From the NCBI RefSeq assembly GCF_015767275.1, contig NZ_JADWMY010000016.1, positions 1 through 64,000 of the forward strand: a DNA stretch of 64,000 nucleotides, written 5' to 3'. A program made the translations under genes and the position numbers. Source of the DNA: Herbaspirillum sp. AP02. GTDB lineage: Bacteria > Pseudomonadota > Gammaproteobacteria > Burkholderiales > Burkholderiaceae_D. Positions 54,174-62,586 of the stretch are shown in pieces; positions within the stretch are counted from its first letter, which is position 1, and each line of letters begins with the position of its first letter. Under the pieces are notes generated by a model, which made no database searches, had not been told where the DNA came from, and saw only the letters and a program-made list of their open reading frames with translations.

Positions 54174-57014
54174 ATGCAGCGTGTGATCAACAAGCTGGGG
54201 GCAACGTTGTCGGCATCGCTCACGCTGATGCTGGGTTTGTGCGCCACCGTGACGGTCTTCGTCGCCACCAGCCACCTGGAAGAGGATGCCGTCAACCTGG
54301 ACTTCGAGCGCCGGGCCGGTCTGCGCGCCTTTACCATCCAGCGCGGGCTGGAAGAGGCGGTCCAGGTGCAGTCGGTGGTGAACCACTTCTATGCCACCGT
54401 GGGCGATCCCAGCCGTGAGCAGTTCGAGAACTTCACTCGTCCGCTGCTGGAACGCTACCCCTATGTACGCGCCTTCAGCGTGCAGCGTTTCGTCTCGGAC
54501 GAAGACCGTCCCGTGTTCGAAGCCTTGCGCCAGGGCACCAAGCCGGGCTTCGAAATCACCGCCCTGCAGGATGGCCGTCTGCAAAGCGCGCCGCAACAAC
54601 CCTCCTACCTCGTCGTCGATTACGTCGAGCCGACCGTGGGCAATGAAGCCGCGCTGGGGCTGGACGTGTCCGGCAACGCCGCCATCCGGCATGCCCTGGA
54701 CGCGGCGCTGGTCAGTGGCCGGCCGGCGTCGACGCTGCCGCTCCAGTTGGCCCAGTCCGGGCCTGACGAGCGCGGCCTGCTGGTGATCCAGGCCGTCTAC
54801 CGTGGCGGCGTGCAGCCCACCGATCATGCGGCGCGGCGCGCCCTGCTGGTGGGCGATACCACGGCGGTACTCGAACTCAACGGCCTGGTGCAGAAGATCC
54901 TTGACGGCGCCGGCCTGACATCGGATCACGAAATCGGCCTGCGCATCTACGTCGGTCCCCAGGCCGAGCCGGGCAATCTGGTGTACCACCATGAGAGTGC
55001 GCCCCGTGAGACGCACTGGCTGGATCATCTGCTCAAGCCGGGTACACTGTTTCGCCATCCCTCCAACACCGTTACCAGCTTCGACATCGCCGGCCAGACC
55101 TGGCACATGGAGGTCAGCATCCCTCCGCGGTCGGTCTTCGCCGATCACTACGGTTCGTTGCTGATCCTGCTGGCGGGGGTGATCGCCTCGGTGCTGGGCG
55201 CAGCCTACATGCGGGCCTTGTCGATGCGTTCGCACCGCGTGCAGCAACTGGTGGAAGACAAGACCGCCGAGCTACGCACCACCAATGCCCTGCTGTCGGA
55301 CGATATCAAGGCCCGCCGGCTGGCCGAGCGCGCATTGCGCCTGCGCCACCAGGCCATCGAGGCCAGTGCCAACGCCATCCTGATCCTGTCGGCACGGCAG
55401 CCCGACTACACCATCGAATACGTCAATCCGGCCTTCGCCCGCATCACCGGCTACAGCAGCGCCGAGGCGGTGGGCAAGAGCATCCGCTTCCTGGAGGGGC
55501 GCGACAGCGATCCCGAGGGTTTCGAGACCGTCTGGATCGCCATGCGCGAGCAGCGCGAGCGCAACGTGGTCCTGCGCAACTATCACAAGGACGGTTCGGA
55601 GCTGTGGAACGACTTCTACATCGCCCCGGTGCGCGACGAGAGTGGCGAGGTCACCCACTTCGTGGCGGCGCTCTACGACATCACCTCGATGAAGCGCTAC
55701 GAAGCCGAACTGGAATTCCAGGCCAGCCGCGATACGCTCACCGGCCTGATCAACCGCCACATGCTGCGTCATCACCTGGAACAGGCCATCGGCGTGGCCG
55801 AGCGGCAGAAGCAGGCCCTCTGGGTGGTGTTCGTCGATCTGGACCGCTTCAAGTTCGTCAACGACACCTTGGGCCACAAGGCCGGCGATACCCTGTTGCG
55901 CACCGTGGCCGGGCGACTGCGCGCGGCGGTGCGTGAAGCCGATACCGTGGCGCGCCTGGGCGGTGACGAATTCATCATGATCCTGCCGGAGCAGGATGAG
56001 CTGTCACTGGATACGCGCAGCCTGCAACGCATCATGGATGCCGTGGCGGCCCCGGTGACGCTGGGCGGACATACCCTCTTCATGACCTGCAGCATCGGCG
56101 TGGCCTGCTATCCCAACGACGGCACCGATGGCGAGACCCTGATCAAGCACGCCGACATCGCCATGTATCGCGGCAAGCAGACCGGTCGCAACAATTTCCA
56201 GTTCTACACGCCGGCGATGAACGAGCAGGCGCTGGAACGCCTGCGCATCGAAGGCGACCTGCGCAATGCGCTGGACCACGGCGAATTCCTGCTGCATTAC
56301 CAGCCCAAGGTGGACCTGGCCAGTGGGCGCGTGATCGGCAGCGAGGCATTGATCCGCTGGCAGCATCCGCAACTGGGCATGGTCTCGCCGGCACGCTTCA
56401 TCGGCCTGGCCGAGGAGACCGGCCTGATCCTGCCGATCGGCGCCTGGGTCTTGCGTACCGCCTGCGTGCAGTGCCGCCAGTGGCAGCTCAAGGGGCATGA
56501 AGACATCAGCGTTTCGGTCAACCTGTCGGTGGGCCAGTTCCTGCAGAAGGACCTGGTCTCCTCCATTGCCGACGTGCTGGAAGATACCGGCCTGCCGCCG
56601 GCCTCGCTGGAACTGGAACTGACCGAGAGCCTGATGATGACCGATGTCGAGCACGCCATCGGCATCCTGGCGGGCTTGAAGAAGCTGGGCGTGCGCCTGT
56701 CCATCGACGACTTTGGCACCGGCTATTCCTCGCTGGCCTACTTGAAACGCTTCCCCATCGACGTGCTCAAGATCGACCGCTCCTTCGTGCGCGACATCAC
56801 CATCGACGCCGACGATGCCGCCATTACCGCATCCATCATCTCGCTGGCACGCCACCTGAAGCTGCGCGTGATCGCTGAGGGCGTGGAAACCGACGAACAG
56901 CTGGATTACCTGCGCCACTACGGTTGCGACGAGATCCAGGGTTACCTGTTCAGCCCGCCGGTACCAGCCGACAAGTTCGAACAGATCCTGCGCGAGGAAC
57001 GGGTCATGCTGTAA
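54174..57014 (+). CDS. CHASE-PAS-GGDEF-EAL cyclic-di-GMP protein
   Basis: A 946-aa membrane sensor: span at ~10-32, periplasmic CHASE domain ~45-280 (FERRAGLRAFTIQRGLEEAV, YPYVRAFSVQRFV), second span ~322-345, PAS ~385-490 (EYVNPAFARITGYSSAEAVG), GGDEF ~550-700 with intact GGDEF at about 596 and an RxxD inhibition site (READ) five residues before, EAL ~705-940 with EALIRW at 724 and DDFGTGYSSLAYLKRFPID. Both catalytic halves keep their key residues, so it may make and break c-di-GMP. Confidence 0.95.
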   Translation: MQRVINKLGATLSASLTLMLGLCATVTVFVATSHLEEDAVNLDFERRAGLRAFTIQRGLEEAVQVQSVVNHFYATVGDPSREQFENFTRPLLERYPYVRAFSVQRFVSDEDRPVFEALRQGTKPGFEITALQDGRLQSAPQQPSYLVVDYVEPTVGNEAALGLDVSGNAAIRHALDAALVSGRPASTLPLQLAQSGPDERGLLVIQAVYRGGVQPTDHAARRALLVGDTTAVLELNGLVQKILDGAGLTSDHEIGLRIYVGPQAEPGNLVYHHESAPRETHWLDHLLKPGTLFRHPSNTVTSFDIAGQTWHMEVSIPPRSVFADHYGSLLILLAGVIASVLGAAYMRALSMRSHRVQQLVEDKTAELRTTNALLSDDIKARRLAERALRLRHQAIEASANAILILSARQPDYTIEYVNPAFARITGYSSAEAVGKSIRFLEGRDSDPEGFETVWIAMREQRERNVVLRNYHKDGSELWNDFYIAPVRDESGEVTHFVAALYDITSMKRYEAELEFQASRDTLTGLINRHMLRHHLEQAIGVAERQKQALWVVFVDLDRFKFVNDTLGHKAGDTLLRTVAGRLRAAVREADTVARLGGDEFIMILPEQDELSLDTRSLQRIMDAVAAPVTLGGHTLFMTCSIGVACYPNDGTDGETLIKHADIAMYRGKQTGRNNFQFYTPAMNEQALERLRIEGDLRNALDHGEFLLHYQPKVDLASGRVIGSEALIRWQHPQLGMVSPARFIGLAEETGLILPIGAWVLRTACVQCRQWQLKGHEDISVSVNLSVGQFLQKDLVSSIADVLEDTGLPPASLELELTESLMMTDVEHAIGILAGLKKLGVRLSIDDFGTGYSSLAYLKRFPIDVLKIDRSFVRDITIDADDAAITASIISLARHLKLRVIAEGVETDEQLDYLRHYGCDEIQGYLFSPPVPADKFEQILREERVML

Positions 57015-57048
57015 GTGCGCCCGCGCTGCCGGTGCTGCGCATCAGGAC

Positions 57049-57984
57049 TCAATGGTGCGCGATCCAGGCCAGGATCACGGCGATGGTCGGCAGCGACAGG
57101 GTGGTGGAGATCAGGATGGCGCGCGACATGGCCGTCACTTCCCGCTGATACAGTTCGGCCAGCATGAACGGTCCGGTGCCGATCGGCATCGCCGCCAGCA
57201 ACACCGCGCTGTCTGCCCACACCCGTGGCAGCGGCAATATCCAGTAGGCCAGCACGGCCGTCACCGCCGGTTGCAGCAGCAGCTTGAAGGCCACCAGCAG
57301 CCACACCGGTGCGCCTTCGCCACGCTGCACCGGCTGCGCCAGGAACAGCCCCAGCGACACCAGCGCACAGGGGCTGGCCGCGCCCCCCAGAATCTTGAAC
57401 AACTGCTGCACGCCGCTGGGAATGCTGGCCCCGCTCATGGCCACCGCAATCCCCGCCATCGGCGCGATCATGATGGGATTGCGCAGCAGCGAACGCCCCA
57501 CTTTCACCACCGTCTGCCCCAGCCCGGCCGGCGCGTGCAGGCAGGTCTCCAGCAACACGATGGCCACCGCGAAGAGCAGGCAGGCCGTCATCACCATCGC
57601 GATCACCGAGGGCGGCAGACCCTCGCGGCCGAAGGCCAGGTAGCACAGGGGGATGCCGATGAAACCGACATTGGCGTAGGAACTGCCCAGGCTGTCGATG
57701 ATGACGTCGGCCGCTGCCGCCTTCTGGCGCAGGCGCAACCATGCGGTCAGCAGGAATACCAGTGCCACGCCCGCCGCAAAGACGCCGATGAAGCGCAGGT
57801 TGGCGAAGTCGGCCGCCGTCAGCCGCGACATGGAGTCGAACAGCAGCGCCGGCAGCGCCAGCCAGATCACGAAGCGGTTCAGCTCGCTGGCCGCACCGGC
57901 CGACAGGATGTTGCGGCGACGGCAGATCCATCCCAGGAAGATCAGCGAAAAGATCGGAAAGACGATATTGAAGATGGCAAGCAT
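57049..57984 (-). CDS. AEC-family (auxin efflux carrier type) transporter
   Basis: A 311-aa membrane protein with ten or so spans: LAIFNIVFPIFSLIFLGWIC at the start and GTGPFMLAELYQREV near the end. Relatives move malonate, malate or other small carboxylates. It is convergent with the GGDEF-EAL gene and lies 44 bp downstream of the GntR regulator gene on the same strand, which suggests co-regulation. Confidence 0.9.
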   Translation of the reverse strand: MLAIFNIVFPIFSLIFLGWICRRRNILSAGAASELNRFVIWLALPALLFDSMSRLTAADFANLRFIGVFAAGVALVFLLTAWLRLRQKAAAADVIIDSLGSSYANVGFIGIPLCYLAFGREGLPPSVIAMVMTACLLFAVAIVLLETCLHAPAGLGQTVVKVGRSLLRNPIMIAPMAGIAVAMSGASIPSGVQQLFKILGGAASPCALVSLGLFLAQPVQRGEGAPVWLLVAFKLLLQPAVTAVLAYWILPLPRVWADSAVLLAAMPIGTGPFMLAELYQREVTAMSRAILISTTLSLPTIAVILAWIAHH

Positions 57985-58028
57985 GGCTGGGCGCAGCGGT
58001 GCTGCGCGCGAATGAAGGGGAGGGTGGT

Positions 58029-58736
58029 TCAGGCCTGCTGACCGGCCTGTCCTGTCTGTTGGGTACCATCCAGCGCCCGCGCCAGGTGTTCGGCCGCGCC
58101 CTCGGCATGCTGTCGCGCCAGCTTGTCGGCCAGTGCCGGCTTGCCCTCCAGCACGGCCTGCAGGATTGCCTCATGCTCGTCCCACACGCTCTGGTGCGAG
58201 CGCACGTCACCGGCCAGGATGGCACCCATGGCGCGGCGGATGTGCTGCCAGTGCAGGGCGGTGGTCTCGGCGATGACGGGATTGCCACTGCTGCGATAGA
58301 GGAACTGGTGGAAATCCATGTCGGCCCGGATGCGCGCCGACAGGTCGCTCATGTCCGGCAGGGCGCGCGCCGCTGCGACCAGAGCGCGGGCCTCGCTGGC
58401 AACGGCGGCACGGCGCGCCGCGTCCTGCTTGCAGTGCGCGGCACAGTCGCGTGCGGCCAGGCCATCCAGTACGGCACGCACCTGATAGAGCTGCAGCAGG
58501 CGCTGTGGATCGAGGGCGGTCACCATCACCCCCTTGCGCCCGGCATCGGTGATGAAGCCCTCGCGCCGGAGGATCTGGAACGCCTGCAGGATGGGCTGGC
58601 GCGACACGCCCAGTTGTTCGGCCAGGCCTTCCTGGGTGATCTTGCTATTGGGTGCGAGGGCACCGGTGCAGATGGCATCCAGGATGGCGTGGTAGACCTG
58701 TTCGATGAGCTGGGTGGGGGCGGCGATCTTGAGCAT
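58029..58736 (-). CDS. GntR-family regulator with FCD domain
   Basis: A 235-aa regulator: winged HTH near the N-terminus (KITQEGLAEQLGVSRQPILQ, about 38-57) and a helical FCD ligand domain with metal-type His/Asp (RADMDFHQFLYRSSGN, WDEHEAILQAVL). Upstream of and in line with the AEC transporter gene, it probably senses the transported acid. Confidence 0.92.
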   Translation of the reverse strand: MLKIAAPTQLIEQVYHAILDAICTGALAPNSKITQEGLAEQLGVSRQPILQAFQILRREGFITDAGRKGVMVTALDPQRLLQLYQVRAVLDGLAARDCAAHCKQDAARRAAVASEARALVAAARALPDMSDLSARIRADMDFHQFLYRSSGNPVIAETTALHWQHIRRAMGAILAGDVRSHQSVWDEHEAILQAVLEGKPALADKLARQHAEGAAEHLARALDGTQQTGQAGQQA

Positions 58737-58872
58737 GGCGTGTACGTTCGCTTTTTCTGTGTTCTGTATGCAGATTATGGAGGGTGGTCGGCTTTGTCAA
58801 GACGCAAGGTCTGCCATGGCGGGCGGCGTAGAATGGCGGCCTTGATCGATCCTGCCTCTGGATGTCCCGATA

Positions 58873-60789
58873 ATGCCTGCCTGCCCCCTCCAACCTGCCT
58901 CCCCGGAATTGCTGGCCGCCTGGCGCGCCGACGCGGCGCAAACGGCGCCCGGTCCGGTGGAACTCCCTGATTGCCTGAGCGCGCAGCACACGGCCGTGGT
59001 GCTGGACCTGCATTTCGGTTTGGGCCTTGCCTTCTTCGCCACCTGGCATGCCTTCGCCCGGCAGCGGGGGCCGGGTCCAGTGCAGCGCCTGCATTACATC
59101 GCCATCCTGCCGCACCCGCCGGCGGCCGACGCCCTGCATCCCGATTCAACTTATGCACAGGCCTTGCGCGAAGCCTGGCCTTTGCCGCTGCCAGGCACGC
59201 ACCGGCTGCTGCTGGACGAGGGGAGGGTGGTGCTGACGCTGATCTGGGGCACCCTGGAAGAAGAGCTGGCACGGCTGGAGGCGCCGGTCGATCTGTTCTA
59301 CCTGCATGCCGATCCGCAGCGCTTCGACGCCGCTGCACCGCCCTGGCACGCACATGCCTGCAAACGGCTGGCGCGCCTGGCCTGGACCGGTGCCCAGGCC
59401 ATGGTGTGGGGAGGGGGGGAGGTGGAGGCCTTGACGGCGGCGATGCGCCAGGTCGGCTTTATTGCTCGCCCCTGCGGCCAACTGCGGGCCGGCGTGCTGG
59501 CCTTGCGCTACGCGCCGGCCTGGGCGCGCCCGGCTTCGCACGTGGCGGCCAGTGATACCCCGTTGCAGCGTCAACCGCGCCAGCCTCGCCATGCGCTGGT
59601 GATCGGCGCCGGCTTGGCCGGCACGGCCGTCGCCGAACGCCTGGCCGCACGCGGCTGGCGTATCGATCTGGTGGATGCCGGGCCGGACGTGGCCACGCGT
59701 GCCTCGGGCAATCACGGCGGCCTATTCATGCCGGCGCTGGCACGCGATGACAGTCCGCTGGCGCGCCTGACGCGTGCCGCCTTCCTGTTCGCCACACAAC
59801 GCTGGCAGGCACTGGGGGGCGTGGGGTTGGAGGAGGGCGCGGCCATCACCGGAGAATGCTGCGGCATCCTGCAGTTCGGGCGCGATGCCAAGCAGGCCTG
59901 GTCCTTCGAGCAGGGGGCGCAGCAGTGGCAGTATCCGGCCCGTTATGCGCGCTGGATGTCGGCCGACGACAGCGCTGCCGTGCTGGGCATGCCGACCATG
60001 GGCGGCGGCTATTTCTTCCCCGAAGCGGGCTGGCTGCATCCGCCTTCGGTCTGTCGCCGCCTGCTGGCGCAGGCCGGTTCATACGGACAGCTCGCCACCC
60101 ACTTCGGTCGCGCCGTGGCGCGCCTGCAGCGGCTGCAGGAGAGCGAGCAGTGGCAGGCCCTGGATGCAGACGGCAGCGTGATCGCCCAGGCGCCGGTGGT
60201 GATCCTGGCGGCCGGTGCGCAAGCCAGGGCGCTGGCCCAGGCGGCCGACCTGCCATTGAATGCGGTGCGCGGCCAGGTCACGCATCTGCCGGCGCAAGGA
60301 TTTCCCGACCTGCCGCACGCCCTGTGCGGTGACGGCTATCTGACCCGGCCCTATGCCGGACAAATCTGCATGGGCGCCAGCTACGACCGTTTCGATGATC
60401 CCGCCTTGCGGGCCGACAGCCACGCCGACAATCTCGACCGTCTGCGCCACATGCTGCCGGAGATCGACCAGCACCATGGGCAGCCGGGGTTGCCGGGTGC
60501 CGCCGATCCCGATCTGGGCGGGCGGGTCGGTCAGCGCTGTATCGCGCCCGACCGGCTGCCGCTGGTGGGTGCGCTGCCGGGCCAGGAGCCAGGGCTCTAC
60601 GGTTTGCTGGGCTACGCGTCGCGGGGCCTGATCTGGGCGCCGCTGATGGCGGAACTGCTGGCCTCGATGATCGAGCGCGAGCCCTTGCCGTTGCCGCGTG
60701 ACCTGATATCAGCCCTGGACCCGGCCCGCTTCGTGGGTTTGTCAGCCGGTGCACTCGACGCGATCAACGCGCCCAGTGCCCCGGAATGA
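58873..60789 (+). CDS. mnmC: MnmC-like tRNA modification protein; oxidoreductase half intact, methyltransferase half degenerate
   Basis: A 638-aa fusion. The C-terminal ~400 residues are a good FAD oxidoreductase (VIGAGLAGTAVAERLAARGW from 243, GNHGGLFMP, NAVRGQVTHLP, LGYASRGLIWAPLMAELLAS), which removes the carboxymethyl group from cmnm5U34. The N-terminal half should be the SAM methyltransferase, but its glycine loop reads LDLHFGLGLAFF instead of ExGFGTGLNF, and the DxFAPxxNPxMW motif is missing. The second step, nm5U to mnm5U, may thus be lost or done by another enzyme. Confidence 0.85.
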   Translation: MPACPLQPASPELLAAWRADAAQTAPGPVELPDCLSAQHTAVVLDLHFGLGLAFFATWHAFARQRGPGPVQRLHYIAILPHPPAADALHPDSTYAQALREAWPLPLPGTHRLLLDEGRVVLTLIWGTLEEELARLEAPVDLFYLHADPQRFDAAAPPWHAHACKRLARLAWTGAQAMVWGGGEVEALTAAMRQVGFIARPCGQLRAGVLALRYAPAWARPASHVAASDTPLQRQPRQPRHALVIGAGLAGTAVAERLAARGWRIDLVDAGPDVATRASGNHGGLFMPALARDDSPLARLTRAAFLFATQRWQALGGVGLEEGAAITGECCGILQFGRDAKQAWSFEQGAQQWQYPARYARWMSADDSAAVLGMPTMGGGYFFPEAGWLHPPSVCRRLLAQAGSYGQLATHFGRAVARLQRLQESEQWQALDADGSVIAQAPVVILAAGAQARALAQAADLPLNAVRGQVTHLPAQGFPDLPHALCGDGYLTRPYAGQICMGASYDRFDDPALRADSHADNLDRLRHMLPEIDQHHGQPGLPGAADPDLGGRVGQRCIAPDRLPLVGALPGQEPGLYGLLGYASRGLIWAPLMAELLASMIEREPLPLPRDLISALDPARFVGLSAGALDAINAPSAPE

Positions 60790-61102
60790 AATGCCAGCCG
60801 CCGCCCGGGCCTTGTTGCCAGTGGGCCGGCTCGTAGCGTGCGTAACCACGACGCATGCGTTCCCAGTGGCCACCCACCCAGACGTGGCGGTGACCGTTCC
60901 AGGCCCAGTAGCCCGGTGCCCAGGCATAGCCGTGGCGCGGCGGCGGGGCGGCTTCATAGCGCGGGGCCGGCGGTGGCGTGCCGATGCGCACGTCCACGCC
61001 GACCACCTGCGCCTGTGCGGCAGGAGCGGTGGCCAGGGTGGCGCCCAGGGCGGAGAGGGTGGTGACAAGGGCGAAGGCGATGCGGCTTGTTGTGGTTTTC
61101 AT
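60764..61102 (-). CDS. Small secreted YXWGXW-like repeat protein
   Basis: ATG 61102 or 61105 both follow CAGGAG; the former has better spacing. The 112-aa product has a signal peptide (SRIAFALVTTLSALGATLAT, cleaved near AQA) and a Tyr/Trp/His-rich body with AWAPGYWAWNGHRHVWVGGH and WHFIPGHW, the repeat type of YXWGXW proteins. The function is unknown; it probably lives in the periplasm. Its 3' end overlaps mnmC by 26 bases on the opposite strand. Confidence 0.8.
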   Translation of the reverse strand: MKTTTSRIAFALVTTLSALGATLATAPAAQAQVVGVDVRIGTPPPAPRYEAAPPPRHGYAWAPGYWAWNGHRHVWVGGHWERMRRGYARYEPAHWQQGPGGGWHFIPGHWAR

Positions 61103-61324
61103 CATGGACTCCTGTAATGGACAGCATGGTGGTGGATGCAGCGCGTCGCTGTGGTCGCGCCGTGAAGCCACTGTAGGAGCCGCTCTTCTTTAAGACTGTA
61201 ATGTTGTGTTTCCAGTTGTTTCCTGATGTGGGCCAGCTATGCGCCAGCACCGGGGCGGGCGCAGCGCTGCATCCGGCTGCGGTAACAACTCCAGGCAGAT
61301 GGATACTTTGCGATACCGGCTCGA

Positions 61325-62329
61325 TCAGCGCCGGGCTGGTTCGGTCACTTCCGCCACCTTGCCACGTGCTGCCCGCACATAGCGCTGCTCCACCACCCGG
61401 CTGCCCCATTGCTCGCCCGGTGACTCCTCGGCCAGCGCGAAGCCTGCCGCCAGATACAGGTGGCGCGCCGCATCCAGCCCCTGGAAAGTCCACAGATAGC
61501 ATGCGAATCCATGCGCATCGACAAAGGCCATGGCCTCCTCCAGCAGGCGCCGGCCCACGCCGGCGCCGCGCAGGCTGTCATCGACGATGAACCAGCGCAG
61601 GTGGGCCACCCCGCTGGCGGGATCGCCATCGATGACGATCGAAGCCAGCGTGCGCCCCTGCTCCACATGGGTCCAGAGTTGCTTGCCGGCGGCCGGCAGC
61701 AGTTGGGCGAAGGCACCCAGCTCATTACCCACCTTGTGCTCGAAGAACACGCCGAAACCGGCTGTTTCGGCGTAGTAGCGCGCATGCAGGCTGGCGATGT
61801 CGCCGATGCAGCCGGGCTGGTAGCCGCTGCACAATGGCATCGGCTCCCGCTCCTGTGACGCTGCGGCATTGGGGTTCTCGCGCGAGAGCGCCTGCGAATA
61901 CAGCGCCAGTGCCCGCAGCAGGCCCTGCTGGTCTTCCGGCACGATCCGCCGTAGCGCCGCCGACACCTGGTCGGTGGCGAACTTGTCGATCTTCTTGCGC
62001 AGGGCCTGTCCGGCCTCGGTCAACGCCAGGCTGAAGGCCCGCCCATCGCCTTCCAGCGGCGTGCGGCGCACCAGGCCCAGCGCTTCCAGCTTGGCTACCT
62101 GGCGGCTGGTGTTGGACTTGTCCAGATACAGCAACTCGCCCAGGTCGCGGGCCTGGATGCCGGGATTGAGCCCGATCTCGAGGATGGCATGCACCGCCGA
62201 GGGCGCCATGTCGCTGCCGGCCAGCGTGCTGCGCATGAAGCCCAGCTCACGCACCAGCTTGCGCGAGAGCTCCCGCAACTGGCGGATGGTGTGTTCACGT
62301 GACGGTAGCTGCAGGCCGTCGTAGTCCAT
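61325..62329 (-). CDS. MarR-type regulator fused to a GNAT acetyltransferase
   Basis: A 334-aa fusion: MarR winged HTH ~20-145 (LGELLYLDKSNTSRQVAKLE as recognition region, DGRAFSLALTEAG as wing) and a GNAT domain ~165-320 (VDDSLRGAGVGRRLLEEAMA, the acetyl-CoA loop, and YLAAGFALAEE). MarR-GNAT proteins are known and thought to link a small-molecule signal to acetylation. Two TTGC-N5-GCAA palindromes sit right before its start, pointing to autoregulation. Confidence 0.93.
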   Translation of the reverse strand: MDYDGLQLPSREHTIRQLRELSRKLVRELGFMRSTLAGSDMAPSAVHAILEIGLNPGIQARDLGELLYLDKSNTSRQVAKLEALGLVRRTPLEGDGRAFSLALTEAGQALRKKIDKFATDQVSAALRRIVPEDQQGLLRALALYSQALSRENPNAAASQEREPMPLCSGYQPGCIGDIASLHARYYAETAGFGVFFEHKVGNELGAFAQLLPAAGKQLWTHVEQGRTLASIVIDGDPASGVAHLRWFIVDDSLRGAGVGRRLLEEAMAFVDAHGFACYLWTFQGLDAARHLYLAAGFALAEESPGEQWGSRVVEQRYVRAARGKVAEVTEPARR

Positions 62330-62355
62330 GGCGTTCTCCCGGATGGATCATATGG

Positions 62356-62400
62356 TTGCGAAGTGCAATCAATGTACGGCCAGATGATTGCGTAGTGCAA
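62356..62400 (-). promoter_or_regulatory. Two MarR-type operator palindromes
   Basis: TTGCGAAGTGCAA (62356-62368) and TTGCGTAGTGCAA (62388-62400) share the palindrome TTGC-N5-GCAA. They are 32 bp apart centre to centre, about three helix turns, and lie 27-71 bases before the MarR-GNAT start. Confidence 0.7.
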
Positions 62401-62586
62401 CCAGTTTCGCAGGGGAGGGCAGCGGGCTGTCTCGCGTGCGCAACTGGCGCCGGACGGCGGTGGGTTGGGGCCGGCCAGCCTGCTGGAGTAGAATGTCGCC
62501 TTTCGCGCAGCCCGCCCGCCGTGACCCTGCCGGCCGCCGTGGCGCGCCGCCTCCTGCATCCCCAGCCTTGTTGAAAGTCTCCGCAC

